A DNA stretch of 64,000 nucleotides from Periplaneta americana (lineage: Eukaryota > Arthropoda > Insecta > Blattodea > Blattidae): NCBI RefSeq assembly GCF_040183065.1, contig NC_091119.1:104522263-104586262 (forward strand), written 5' to 3'. The notes beneath the pieces were generated by a model. That model saw nothing but the letters and a program-made list of their open reading frames with translations, was not told the DNA's origin and ran no database searches. The position numbers were made by a program, and so were the translations under genes. Positions 22,328 to 34,157 of the stretch are shown in pieces (the first letter of the stretch is position 1; every line of letters begins with the position of its first letter).

Positions 22328-23589
22328 TAACTGATGATTGTTCATGTCATAAAGAAAAAAAAATATCCTTACAATTTTTTTCTAATTGCAATTTTTAACT
22401 AATTATTAAAGTTTAAAATAATAGACATTTTGCAACGTTCCTGGATGGGGAGGAGGGGGTTTAGAGTTACACAGTACAGCTCAAGCGGGTACAGACATAC
22501 CGGTACAAAATACATGCTCCGTTCTAATGCAGGAGCGGACCATGACAATACTGTTGTTTACATCAAACAAGCAGCAAATACAAACTTTAAATCTCATTAA
22601 TCGAACATTCTGGTAAATTTACATTTTACGTAACAATATTACTCCATTTTTATTGTACGTCTAAAAATAAACAGTAATGGTTTTCTGCACAAAATCACAC
22701 GAACTTTTTTTCTAATGCAACATTTTAATCTCTCCCGCTTCCAGAAAGCAGTATCATTTTTAAACAAATTTCTGGTTATGTGATTTTCGAAACGGGGTAA
22801 AAGACTTCTAGTTTCTAATAATCGTTGAGAAACTGCTACAAAAGTTCGCCGGTTAGGTAACCTTCTTTGAGGAAAACGTTGACGGTACATCCTTATTGTC
22901 TCACTTGAATTACGACGACTTCCTCCATAAATTAATAACATATAATATTCCTAATCTGTGAATGACATTGTAAGTTGTTTATCGTATACCCTGTACTAAA
23001 CTGGCATCCGCTCGGCAGTATACCTATGGACAGGGAGCTTGGCTTGAACTCAGCTTGCTCGTACTTACGTCTGTGCAGAGTACTGTCTGCTGAACGTTGT
23101 CACGTCTGTCACGCCAGAATATTAACAAATTTAAGCATACGATGAAAGAGTAATGGAACGGTACATTAAAAAAAATAATATATATAAATTTAAGCATGCT
23201 TTTTTATTTAATTTCACGAAAACTTAACAGAACACACAAATATTTATTTAAACTAATATTAACTCTTAGCTAGATATACCTACTGACGTAATTGATTTCG
23301 AATTTTTACTAACGATATAAGCAGTATAACGCAAATAAAATAAGAAAAGAAATATATTTTTTTTCTGGGAAAACCATCAAGTTTTGACCCTATGTTGCAT
23401 GGACATTTTTTGATTCTGTAGACCGTCCCCGACGACTGTGAAAAGGACGGTACTTATACCCCTTATAGCCTGTATATACTGAAACTTTTGCATTTTTTTA
23501 TGTTTCTTAATTAGTCCTTGAAGATATTACGCGGTTAAAGTAATTAAAATTTGAAACCTATCTCTCTATTTATCACTATTATTGTTCTT
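22328..23589. other. No supported gene
   Basis: AT-rich with scattered short frames. The minus-strand frame at 22639-22941 has no family resemblance that I recognise. Confidence 0.4.
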
Positions 23590-24330
23590 ATTTCTTGTTT
23601 TCCTTTAAGTGCCATACTTTTTGAATTTCTTGTGGAGAATTTTAGCAGAGATTGGCTGCTCTTTAAAGTCCACTTGGTCGTCAGTGAAGAGAATTGTGTT
23701 TAAAACGTTTATATTTAATTTAACATTTCCTTGACGTTTATCCTGTCGTTGTGATGTATGCAACAGAGAGAGAAAGAACTGGCCACCCTAACCCATTATC
23801 TCCTGGTTTAATTGCCTCAAGATTATTGGTGTAATTTATGAGGGTTAGACCTGTCTTCGGACAGTTGATTAGACAACAACATCCTGTCATTCTCTCATAT
23901 TTTCATCTATCTAGTCAAAATCTTATTTAACATTCATGTTAGTTTTCACTTTTCCTGAAAATATTTTCTCATAGACCCACCAGTCAATTTTATACAGTAG
24001 GCCTATAAGTTGATTAATACAAATTTTGAACTGCTCTGATTAACTGATTTGGAAATTATTTCGTTTACATTGTTCAATAGTTTACTTCTTAACGCGCAAT
24101 CAAAAGCTTTATCTTAACCAATGTATAATAACAGATGTTCTAAATTAAAATTAATTCGCATTTCATTGCTTAATTGTCAACACACAGGATCTTCGTCTCT
24201 AAATCCATTTTGAACTGCTAACAATAAGGCTTGCACTATAGTATTATTACTTATAGTTATAAAACTGATCATTTTAACAGACTTAGAACTTTGTTTAAAC
24301 TCCGATGGTATTCTCTTGGAGGTTAAATTT
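23590..24330 (-). mobile_element. Decayed LINE reverse-transcriptase fragment
   Basis: The minus strand shows DKAFDCALRSKLLNNV near 24110-24060, matching the (F/Y)xKAFDxVxRxxLW block of LINE reverse transcriptases. Near 23700-23610 it shows ILFTDDQVDF, matching the catalytic FADDQV block. Stops separate them. The family differs from the RTE copies in this window. Confidence 0.6.
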
Positions 24331-24589
24331 TACCTGTACATAGAACAAGGCATCAATATCAAGTTAACGTTCGCCATATTAATAATTTTAGTGGTACGCC
24401 TAACACCCGTAAAACACGCTGCGCCGTGAGTACAAATCCCAGCGCAATTTTTTCGTTCCATACCTGAATCTGCAATGCGTTAAACATATTACGACTAGTA
24501 TTGTGCGTATTTAATTCAGCAGCACTTTACATGTCTTCCTTTGTGGCGATTTCGTTATGCTGAATATTTAATCGACTATTCCAGTGTTA

Positions 24590-25919
24590 GTACCTGTCTA
24601 AAAAGTATCCGACCTTAATTTTTCCCGCGTAAAGTTGTGATTCTAAGGCGGCGCCACTGTGCATGGTGGAAGGAGGAACTGTAATGCGCATGCTTGAATT
24701 TTTTCACCGCATTCGCTTGTGCCAGTCACTGGCTGGTGGTCGCCAAGTAAGGTGCTGTTCTAGGTGTTTGTCGGATTTAGTTTTCTCGCAAGATGACTGA
24801 ACGAATTGAGCAAAGATACTGCATCAAATTTTGTCAAAAGCTTGGTGATTCTCAAAGTCAAACAATTCGTAAGATTCAGCAGGTGTTTGGGGAAGATGCG
24901 ATGGGTGTAACACAAATTAAGGAGTGGTTCAACCGATTCAAAGATGGCCGCACATCAGCGGAGAGTGAGCAGCGTTGTGGCAGGCCCCAAACTGCTCGGA
25001 GTGCATCTGTTGTTGAGAGGGTGCGAAATTTGGTGATGGCAGATCGTCGTTTGACCGTGCGGGAGATTGCCGAAGAGGTTGGAGTGAGTAAAGATTCTGC
25101 ACATGCAATTTTGCGTGATGATTTGAACATGAACCGAGTGGCTGCGAAATTCTTGCCCAAGTTGTTGTCCCCGGAACAAAAGGACCTCCGTCGTGACGTT
25201 GCACAGGACCTTCTGGACACCGCCAACACTGATCCTGGGTTTCTGAACACCGTGATAACTGGAGATGAGTCATGGGTGTACGGGTACGACCCAGGAACAA
25301 AAAGACAGTCGTCGCAATGGAAGCATCCCGAGTCTCCAAGGCCGAAGAAAGCGCGGCAGGTGCGAAGCAAAATCAAGGTGATGCTGACTGTTTTCTTTGA
25401 TGTCCGTGGAATTGTGCATCACGAATACGCACCGGAAGGACAAATGGTGACAAAGGAGTACTATCACGATGTTCTCCGGCGACTCCGTGATGCAGTTCGG
25501 CGCAAAAGACCAGACATGTGGACGGCGAACAACTGGCACTTGCATCACGACAACGCCCCCGCACATTCATCCCAATTGATACACACTTTCTTGGCCAAAC
25601 ATGGAATTACAACCGTTCACCAACCTCCCTACTCTCCAGACCTGGCTCCTTGCGACTTCTGGTTGTTTCCAAAATTGAAGACACCACTGAAAGGATCCCA
25701 TTTTGAGAGTAGAGAAGAGATAATGCGGAATGCGACGACGGAGCTGAACACCATTCCAAAAGAAGACTTCCAGAGGTGTTTCCGGCAGTGGAAGGATCGG
25801 TGGGCTAAGTGTGTGCAAGCACAAGGGGCCTACTTTGAAGGGGATTAGGGTCCCAACCCCGTCAGGTATTTGAAATATTTTTTCTGGCTAAAGGTCGGAT
25901 ACTTTTTAGACAGACCTCG
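24590..25919 (+). mobile_element. mariner element with intact transposase
   Basis: Inverted ends share TGTCTAAAAAGTATCCGACC. TA flanks lie at 24588-24589 or 24591-24592 and at 25920-25921. The left end seems to lack about two bases compared with the right (which reads CGAGGTC before the shared part), so that terminus is slightly damaged. It contains one uninterrupted transposase gene and looks like a recent arrival. Confidence 0.92.
24793..25848 (+). CDS. mariner transposase (DD34D)
   Basis: 351 residues, the usual mariner length. The N-terminal half carries two helix-turn-helix regions (about residues 6-55 and 85-112, the second including LTVREIAEEVGVS) for binding the inverted ends. The catalytic triad is Asp158 (TGDES), Asp253 (HHDNAPAH) and Asp288 (YSPDLAPCDFWLF), with 34 residues between the last two, which defines the DD34D mariner group. 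The linker motif FLPKLLSPEQK precedes the catalytic domain. The start is the first Met after the 5' untranslated ~200 bp. No stop or frameshift is visible, and all three acidic residues are present. It catalyses cut-and-paste transposition at TA. Activity cannot be judged from one copy. Confidence 0.95.
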   Translation: MTERIEQRYCIKFCQKLGDSQSQTIRKIQQVFGEDAMGVTQIKEWFNRFKDGRTSAESEQRCGRPQTARSASVVERVRNLVMADRRLTVREIAEEVGVSKDSAHAILRDDLNMNRVAAKFLPKLLSPEQKDLRRDVAQDLLDTANTDPGFLNTVITGDESWVYGYDPGTKRQSSQWKHPESPRPKKARQVRSKIKVMLTVFFDVRGIVHHEYAPEGQMVTKEYYHDVLRRLRDAVRRKRPDMWTANNWHLHHDNAPAHSSQLIHTFLAKHGITTVHQPPYSPDLAPCDFWLFPKLKTPLKGSHFESREEIMRNATTELNTIPKEDFQRCFRQWKDRWAKCVQAQGAYFEGD

Positions 25920-25921
25920 TA

Positions 25922-26195
25922 CAAATAATTTAACCATTTTTTTTTGCTTTAAGTTAGTTAGATTTCTGTGTCTGTTGCCATATCGGAAATTTACCTTCCA
26001 ACTGTATCATTTTTGACAATGGGGATGAGGTTTCCATTCTACTTTCAGCAAACTGATCTAAAACTTCATTATGAGTAGCCGTCAAGAAAGGTTTAATAAA
26101 CTCTTCGATAACGGAATACGGATTTTTATACACTGCACGAAAGGTAAATTTAGTTATTTCTTCATGCATTCATAGTTTTATTAGTTGATATATGT
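25922..26195 (-). other. Unidentified open stretch
   Basis: A minus-strand frame at 25954-26169 (starting MHEEITKFTF) is fully open for 71 residues. It has no motif I recognise and no flanking splice sites I would trust. It may be a transposon or exon fragment. Confidence 0.2.
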
Positions 26196-26208
26196 ATATA
26201 GTCATTCA

Positions 26209-27556
26209 GTGTCCGCCGAGTTAGCTCTGTGGTAGCATGTCTGCCTGCAGACTAACCGGCAAGGGTTCAATTCTCGGGAGTAGGAAAGATGGCGGTGCAC
26301 AACTTCTAATCACTAGATTGTGCACCAATATGTCTGGGTTAAATCCCAAATCTCATATACTTACTTACTTACTTACTTACAAATGGCTTTTAAGGAACCC
26401 GAAGGTTCATTGCCGCCCTCACATAAGCCCGCCATCGGTCCCTATCCTGTGCAAGATTAAGCCAGTCTCTATCATCATACCCCACCTCCCTCAAATCCAT
26501 TTTAATATTATCCTCCCATCTACGTCTCGGCCTCCCTAAAGGTCTTTTTCCCTCCGGTCTCCCAACTAACACTCTATATGCATTTCTGGATTCGCTCATA
26601 CGTGCTACATGCCCTGCCCATCTCAAACGTCTGGATTTCAAGTTCCTAATTATGTCAGGTGAAGAATACAATGCGTGCAGTTCTGTGTTGTGTAACTTTC
26701 TCCATTCTCCTGTAACTTCATCCCGCTTAGCCCCAAATATTTTCCTAAGCACCTTATTCTCAAACACCCTTAACCTATGTTCCTCTCTCAGAGTGAGAGT
26801 CCAAGTTTCACAGCCATATAGAAGAACCGGTAATATAACTGTTTTATAAATTCTAACTTTCAGATTTTTGGACAGCAGACTGGATGATAAGAGCTTCTCA
26901 ACCGAATAATAACACGCATTTCCCATATTTATTCTGCGTTTAATTTCCTCCCGAGTGTCATTTATATTTGTTACTGTTGCTCCAAGATATTTGAATTTTT
27001 CCACCTCTTCGAAGGATAAATCTCCAATATTTATATTTCCATTTCGTACAATACTCCCGTCACGAGACATAATCATATACTTTGTCTTTTCGGGATTTAC
27101 TTCCAAACCGATCGCTTTACTTGCTTCAAGTAAAATTTCCGTGTTTTCCCTAACCGTTTGTGTATTTTCTCCTAACATATTCACGTCATCTGCATAGACA
27201 AGAAGCTGATGTAGCCCGTTCAATTCCAAACCCTGCCTGTTATCCTGAACTTTCCTAATGGCATATTCTAAAGCGAAGTTAAAAAGTAAGGTGATAGTGC
27301 ATCTCCCTGCTTTAGCCCGCAGTGAATTGGAAAAGCATCAGATAGAAACTGACCTATACGGATCCCAAATCTCATATGCCTGGGTTAAATCCCAAATCTC
27401 TACGCAGTGCATATGAAGAGAAGGCATATGTCATTGTTGATAGTGATTCGTCCGTCGGATGGGGACGTTAAGCCTGGCGGCCCTCTTGGTACTATTCGAC
27501 AGGAGTAGGCTACGTGCCGGCACCGGGTTTCTCCCTTCATCTTCATCTTCATCATC

Positions 27557-27587
<31 letters not shown>

Positions 27588-27794
27588 CTCATTCCCGACA
27601 CTACACTTACAAGAACACTTACATATTCACTCACCCTAGTACACGATATAAACTTTTCACAGATGCACATCATGTACAGCGTGACCCGCCGAAGTGGTGT
27701 ACAACTAGAACATGGGTCACAGTTCTGCCATCTATCCGCAGCATGCGGAACCCCAATCACGCAAGTGAAGTGGGTGGGCATTGGATACACACAC
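26209..27794 (+). mobile_element. tRNA-derived retroposon, family S4, split by an RTE fragment
   Basis: A 13-bp duplication atatagtcattca lies at 26196-26208 and 27795-27807. The head contains an A box (gttagctctgtggtagc) and a B box (gggttcaattc), so it is tRNA-derived. The body resumes at 27378 after the RTE insertion and continues to an ACACACAT end. Without the insertion it is about 570 bp, long for a SINE. It includes a TCATCA-type microsatellite near 27535-27590, whose antisense gives poly-Met and poly-Asp frames that are not genes. Confidence 0.8.
26359..27361 (-). mobile_element. RTE LINE fragment, 5'-truncated
   Basis: A perfect 16-bp duplication atcccaaatctcatat lies at 26343-26358 and 27362-27377. 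The 3' tail is an AAGT repeat on the minus strand (ACTT at 26358-26380). The single frame 27229-26390 encodes the second half of the reverse transcriptase: palm motif VYADDVNML, then [17 protein letters not shown] and the C-terminal [18 protein letters not shown]. It is open for 279 residues and so is the best-preserved RTE fragment here. It cannot move by itself because it lacks the 5' half. Confidence 0.92.
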
Positions 27795-27807
27795 ATATAG
27801 TCATTCA

Positions 27808-28277
27808 AACTGAAATAATATGAAAATATCCATTTCTTACATAAAGGTTTCTGTCACCGTCAATGGTTTCTTTCTAATGTAAAACACTGGCCCAACGAGG
27901 GGTTGAAATAAATGCCTATTTCCTGGAATTAGTTTGCTATGCTTATATTTATGTACCATCATAAAGTCCCCTAACAGATATTTTAATGTACTATTTGCTT
28001 TGGTGTTTTCAGTTTGTTTTCTCTGTATGTAATAACTTGCACAACGAAAGGTTGAAGTGTCCTAACAGAAAAATGTTTCGATACTTCAATATACATAAAT
28101 GTAAGCATGAAGTTTACATTTGGGGTTCCTCTTTGCTTATATTTCTGTCCGTAACTTATCTTTCTGTAAGTTCGCAAACTTAAAGATATGTAACACATTT
28201 CTGTTAAAATTAATAAATTTTAAATATAACTTAATCTAACGTACACAGACAATCGTGCTTATGTGTAAAATGCTCAC
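27808..28277. other. Downstream/intron region of GR-4
   Basis: AT-rich. Contains the GTGAGC donor of GR-4 at 28272-28277. The open stretch at 27983-28198 has no recognised similarity. Confidence 0.4.
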
Positions 28278-29210
28278 CTCTACGGCCGTGGAGGAGCAGA
28301 TCCAGAACATGATACATAGTGAGGCAGCATCTATCAGAAACGTGAAATACACAGCCGCGTTCATTTGACCAATGGAGGTGCAGCGCTCGTACTGCAGAAC
28401 ACGTCGAGCCTCGTAGTACGAAGACATCATCAGGTGTGCAAACTTGTACATAATAGACCACACCAACTGATAACATAGTGTTGACATTACCTGATCACAG
28501 ACATTGCACAGACTGCCGTGGTACGCCTTCAGACAAAATAACAACTCGAAATTCGAACGTGCGTTTGTGTTATTAATGACAGTGGAATAATCTGACAAAA
28601 CGATAGATACTCTACGAAACCTCTCTTTTAACAAATAAACCAAGTTTATAAACAGCAAGTCCATTTGATAAATAGCTGTTGTTAAGAAATAATCTGTAAA
28701 CAAAGATAAACAGGTGAAGAAATTGAGTGGTATGAAAGTCAAATAAAAAATCACAAGGAATGAAGACAGTAAAAGTAAAATAAAAACTTGAACAGTTACA
28801 GATATGCGAGTTTTTCTATACAGCACACTCATATCAATTTCCTCAATTTCCATGTTATCAAGTTTTGCCAAATTATTGATTACTTCAAAAATCTTGTCAG
28901 AAGTCAGTAAAGTAAATGAGGAGGACACTAATGACGTCAGTGTACCGAAAGCGTACATGCAATTTTGAATCAAATGAACAAAAATATTCTGGTTTTCTAT
29001 CAGCTGTTCACGAGTTAGAAAACACTTCGCCGTTAGTAGTGTCATCTGGAAAACGAAACTGCGGAACTTGAACATCTTAGATGTCGCTAGTCGACGACCA
29101 CCAATGCCTCCTACAATTCTGAACGGTAAGAAACCATGAAACTTGGCAACATAGATAAGAGGTGTAACTGCAGTGTAGAAGTCCATTTCTTTTGCTATCC
29201 TTCTATGCAT
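28278..29210 (-). CDS. GR-4: gustatory receptor, long N-terminal exon
   Basis: 311 codons from ATG at 29210 to the phase-0 donor GTGAGC after STAVE. It is a close paralog of GR-3 and GR-5 with the same landmarks in the same order: TPLIYVAKFHG, GGRRLATSKMFKF, LLTSDKIFEVINNLAKLDN near residue 110, KAYHGSLCNVCDQV and DAASLCIMFWIC. Compared with GR-3 it has two extra residues near the conserved NMEIDMS segment (NMEIEEIDMS). Six hydrophobic segments fit the first six membrane helices of a 7tm_7 receptor. The last helix is not in this exon. No defect is visible. The upstream 450 bp parallel those of GR-5, so the duplication unit is at least exon plus promoter. Confidence 0.9.
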
Positions 29211-29380
29211 AATGACAAAAATAGTAAGTTACGTATAAATAAACTAGAAGAATCGCTCTCTAATTTTTATAAAGTTTATGAGATGTGGGTAAAACGTTTG
29301 AAGCTTTTTTCGAGAGAAAAATTCTTGAACCTTACTAAACGCAGGAAATGTACAAAGTGATCTGCTATAGACGGTAAAAT

Positions 29381-29452
29381 TGATGTAAAAATGTCAAATG
29401 TGTTTTAGTGGAATGCTTACAAATTACATACCGCGAGACTAGACAGGCCTAT
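29381..29452 (-). promoter_or_regulatory. Conserved upstream block of GR-4
   Basis: It lies about 170-240 bp before the start. It matches the GR-5 block over about 70 bp (gcttacaaattacatacc and agactagacaggcct), with a weaker match to GR-3. It is either a promoter element or recent duplication. Confidence 0.4.
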
Positions 29453-32400
29453 ATTTTAAGTATGACAGATGTACCTTAATTGAAGTATCGTAAATTATTC
29501 ATCGCAGTAAGCGATAGGGGAAATTTATTTAAATAGACAACTGTAAATGAAACAATGAATATACTGCTAACAGGCAGTTATATGGAAATGATTGACGTTA
29601 ATGGTGAAGATCACGTAGAGAACTTATGGCGTAAATAAATGGAATGAATGGAATGACTCTGCGAGTAATTTCTTGTTCGTATTTTCTTTAAAAGAATGCA
29701 AGTAAATTATTATGATGAGCATGAATCCAGCGTATTCCCCCAATAATAATATTCGGCTGTTTTGTCCCTCTATGTGTAATATCTGCCTAGAATAACTAGA
29801 TGAATTTTTGTAGGTACATCGCAATGAAAGATATTTGTTGTGTTTGTCGACCAAACTATTCGTGGGCACATGACAGTATCTTCAAGATTATCAATTTAAT
29901 ACATTTATTTATGGAAATGAATTAAAGCTTTCCATTATGAGCAGTTTGATGTGATATGATAACTCTGCTTAGGCCGTTCAAATACCTTTTCTGTGCATTA
30001 CACTCCGCAATTAGAATGTTTCAAATCTGTTTCTGGTAAACCTCAGTTAATTCTTAGTTACTTAACTCATCTTATAAATTTAACTGCAGTGATATCTTTC
30101 ATAAGTTTCGGGAATGTTAAATGCAGATTTATCAGCGCTTGTAACTAACAGTTAAAGTAACTTCATGTTTAGTATCTCTTGTCGTTTATAGATGTCTCCA
30201 CTAGTACTTTGTTAACGACTTTTAGTTATTTGTAGTTACTTTTGTATGCAGAAGTTTTCAGTAGTAATATGACTGATGGGTACATTGTGAGCTCTGTACT
30301 AATGGTTGCGAGGCTTTTTAACTAAAGAACCGTGTGATAAAAGATAACGTACATGTATACTTTCACCTCAATCGTAATATGATTAAAATAACAATAATTG
30401 TTGATGTCTGGCGTGATCATCGAGAAAATAATACTACTGGAGAGGGTTAGATGAACTTCCGCTATAAAACTGCAACTATAGTCAGCTGTGGTGGCTCTGG
30501 GAGCCATATTCATAGGCATTTAAAAATACTTTATATTCGTCCATAGGAATGCTTTCATTTAAATGTTGAAATGGACATTTCGGGGCCCGATATATCATTA
30601 GATTTGGTAAAGAACACAAGAATAAAATATTCTTTGACTGATGAGATAGAATCTGAAGTTGATGAGGAAAATAAACTTGAGATATTCGAAATTGTTTTTA
30701 CAAACATACAATTAGGCCTACCCTAATATATAATAGAAAGTAGAACATTTACCGATGGTTACGTAAACAAAACGTTATTTTTTTTAACTATACGGATAAT
30801 TTAGTAAATTAATTTATTTTAGTCTACATTATTATTTAATATCAGTTACGGTATTACAGTAATGAGTAGCGCCCTGTGTCGGTATTTGTTCGAATCAGTA
30901 CTAACAGCCAGGTAACTACAGACCGAGGCACAATTACCAGTTGAAGCACAGATGACTGTAACGATGACGATAACTATTGTTTCGAAAACTCATTTCAAAC
31001 ATATCAGCATGTTAAATCGTAGATAACTATGTATGTGCAGGAACCGCCTGTGCACCGCAAATTCTACTTTGACCTAACGGTATTCGAAACCGGGTTATCC
31101 GCGTGGAAAGTCCGACGTTCTAGCCATTCGGATAGCGATGAACCATATACTTTTTATGTAGTACGAATATATGATTTTGCTGTCGACTTAAACAGTTTAA
31201 ACCAGTTGTTAATAACCAACTATGCCGTTAAGTATTGTCGAGAAATTTATTATTAAGAAATAGTATTTTGCGGTGATGAATGAGACGATTCTCCACGATT
31301 TATGTGACATTTGCTTATATTTGAAAAAAAAATCGAATTCAACTGGAACAGGTAATAACTCCAAGCGAAAATGAAGTCAATATGAGCTTAGAATTCCTAG
31401 TTCTCTCGATAGTTAAAGTCTATGCCTGTTTTCTCGCTTAAAACTTAATTAAGGTGATTGGTTTTTAGAAACCAAATGCAATTTTGATATCCAAGACTGG
31501 ATAATTTCTGATGAAGACATTTTTATCAATATTCTAAGAAATTTTTCAGTATTTTAATTATTTCTTTATTTAATGAGTATGTTCTCGAACTGCTAAATTT
31601 AAGCACAGTCTTCGACTTATTAATAAGTTTTATCACAATACTATAACTTAATTAAAAAATCATTTCAAAGCTTAAAGTATTATAAGTATGTTAGGCCTAT
31701 TGTTATTTTACGTAAAACATAATCACCCCTGTGTCGGGCAAACAGTGTGTTTCATATGCCCCTTTTTTCCATTTCTACATTTAACCATATTATTGATTAT
31801 AAATTATTTGAAATCATTCAGGTCTTAATATATGTCATTTATTAATTAAGTTACAGTACTTATTTCCTTTCCAAAGCTGCTCTCTTAATTTTGATTTCTT
31901 TTCCGAGATTTACTATTAGGTGTATTATATTTTAAATAGATGAGGCTCACAGACATTCAAGTCCTATTTTAAAGGAAGAAGGCATTCAGCACTAGTGTAT
32001 ATTGAAGTGTGTACGGTCTCAAGCGCGCGGAGAGGCAGATTGTTCTGCGCTCGGGTTACCTTTCTTCCCCTAATACAACGCACCGAAAGAGGGGTAGCGG
32101 TGTAAAGATTGTCCATGCATAGGTTAAGTAGACCAGCGATGTACAGAAAAAGAAGGAATTCATGCGCGTATAACCGAAATGATATTGAGTTAGAAGGTTA
32201 AGTTTGTGTTTTCATTTACAATCATAATTTTTTTTCTGAGTTTGTGTTCAACGTGATATTCAGTTATGGTGCGAGTAATTATACAAAGAGCAGACCTCAT
32301 AATAATTAATGTAATACAAATTTAAGTCGCTGACATTAAAGGCAAAACATAATTTTGGGTTGTAGATTTCCGGGCATTCGACGAGTCGTCATTGGTTAAC

Positions 32401-32754
32401 CCATAAACACCGGCCGCGGAAGCCTAAGTCAGCACTTAAAACATAACTTTGTTAAAGAGCAACTACGTATATTCCAAGCTAATAAATATTGTACAAAAAT
32501 AAGTTACACAATTACATCGTCGTTTCTCATTACTGGACTGTGCAAACGTGCGTTTTTACTAGGAAACAAGAGGCTGCATATGCGCTTACTGTTTTGGTTT
32601 GTTTTGTTCAACTGCTATTTTCTGTGATTGGTTGGTAGCGTTGTCGTTTGCGTGCATCATTATGACTATTTTTTTAATTTTACGGTGAAGTTATATTTCT
32701 GTTAATTTTTTAGTTTGAAATTTATTAATAGCGACGTAGAAAAATACAGAAGTA
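29453..32754. other. Gene-free interval upstream of GR-4
   Basis: About 29640-29880 still parallels 37755-38115 upstream of GR-5. Beyond that the sequence is AT-rich. A 52-codon plus-strand frame at about 30570-30728 (MDISGPDISLDL...) is acidic and unrecognised. No mobile element with clear ends was found. Confidence 0.4.
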
Positions 32755-33178
32755 CAGTAGAGCGTCTCGGTTAGGCACAGTGAAAACGTAAACAAAGTGC
32801 AGGTAACGTGTAGGGGAGGACGAGCCGTACGATAAACATGAGGGATGCACAAGGTTTTAGTTACAACATTTATGACGGAGCATTAAGTGAAATTATATTT
32901 TCCAAAAATACACAAATTGCATAACGTTATCATATACACATTTTAACAAACAAGCAATTGTAACGTTCAAATAATTCAATATAATAAATCAAATTTTGCT
33001 ACTTACATGATGTTGCTTTCAAGCAGCATTTTTACTGTCATGAATTACATTTTCTGTAAGACTAACATAATATCATCGTCTTATGGCCGAATTAACAAAA
33101 CTACAGTTTATTGTACAAATCAAGCTTTCAGGTATAACTCCCTGCAACGTTGATTTGAATAATTTCGAGGGAAAAATT

Positions 33179-33254
33179 GTTCCGGGGCCGGGTATCGAAC
33201 CCGGGGCCTTTGGTTAAATGTACCAATGCTCTACCAACTGAGCTACCCGGGAAC
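33179..33254 (-). other. tRNA-like sequence (module 1)
   Basis: The minus strand has gtagctcagttggtagagc (D-arm/A box) and gggttcgatacccgg (T-arm/B box), and ends that can pair as a seven-base stem with one mismatch. The anticodon loop lacks the expected U before the anticodon, so I treat it as tRNA-derived and not a working tRNA gene. Confidence 0.6.
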
Positions 33255-33626
33255 TCTACCAGACACCGATCCAACTTTTCTCTCTATATCCACAGACCTC
33301 AAAGTGGGCTGACAACCGCCAAGCAACCAACATTGAGTGCACACTAACTCTGTGTGACTTAAATTGTGGTTTTCTGTTAACGAACAGTGACGTGTATTAT
33401 GCAAATCAAGCTTTCAAGCTTTACCCTCGAAATTATTCAAATCAACTTTACAGGGAGTTATACCTGAAAGCTTGATTTGTATAATACACGTCACTGTTCG
33501 TTAACAGAAAACCACAATTTAAGTCACACAGAGTTAGTGTGCACTCACTGTTGGTTGCTTGATGGTTGTCAGCCCACTTTGAGGTCTGTGGATATAGAGG
33601 GAAAAGTTGGAACGGTGTCTGGCAGA

Positions 33627-33702
33627 GTTCCCGGCTAGCTCAGTTGGTAGAGCTTTGGTACGTTTAACCATAGGTCCCGGGTTCGATACCCGGCTCTGGA
33701 AC
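33627..33702 (+). other. tRNA-like sequence (module 2)
   Basis: Inverted partner of 33179-33254. A box ctagctcagttggtagagc and B box gggttcgatacccgg. The same non-canonical anticodon loop. Confidence 0.6.
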
Positions 33703-33721
33703 AATTTTTCCCTCGAAATTA

Positions 33722-33821
33722 TACAGTATATTGGTCTGAACTGTATCTGAATAAATTGAACTTTGAGAAAGGATAATTATGTTTAGGAAATAACGTTGTC
33801 ACTTCAGACCAATATACTGTA
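33722..33821. mobile_element. 100-bp MITE in the right arm
   Basis: ACAGTATATTGGTCTGAA at the left and its complement at the right, with TA at each end. It is absent from the left arm of the palindrome, so it inserted after the arms formed. Confidence 0.75.
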
Positions 33822-33924
33822 GTTTTGTTAGTTCGGCCACAGAAGACGGTGATATGATGTTAGTCATACAGAAAATGCAATTCATGACCGTAAAAATGCT
33901 GCTTGAAAGCAACATCATATAAGT

Positions 33925-34157
33925 TTTTTGGGTTGTTTTACGACGCTGTATCAACAACTCAGGTTATTTAGCGTCTGAATGAAATGAAGGTGAAAATCCC
34001 CGTGAAATGAGTCCAGGGTCCAGCACCGAAAGTTACCCAGAATTTGCTCATGTTGGGTTGAGGGAAAACCCCAGATGAACCTCAACTAGGTAACTTCGAA
34101 CCTGGGCCACCTGGTTTCGCGGCCAGACGCGCTGACCGTTACTCCACAGGTGTGGAC
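33925..34157 (-). mobile_element. tRNA-derived SINE, family S1, copy 2
   Basis: A perfect 14-bp duplication aacatcatataagt lies at 33911-33924 and 34158-34171. Same family as 14495-14753, opposite strand, with the head near 34157. Absent from the left arm. Confidence 0.9.

Noticed and set aside
24876-25824. Several minus-strand frames of 65-166 codons
   Set aside because: Shadows of the mariner transposase on the opposite strand.
27400-27808. Poly-Met, poly-Asp and poly-Ser frames
   Set aside because: They come from the TCATCA microsatellite inside the S4 retroposon.
33179-33702. Two functional tRNA genes
   Set aside because: The A and B boxes are good, but the anticodon loop lacks the invariant U at the position before the anticodon and both copies lie in the arms of a repeat.
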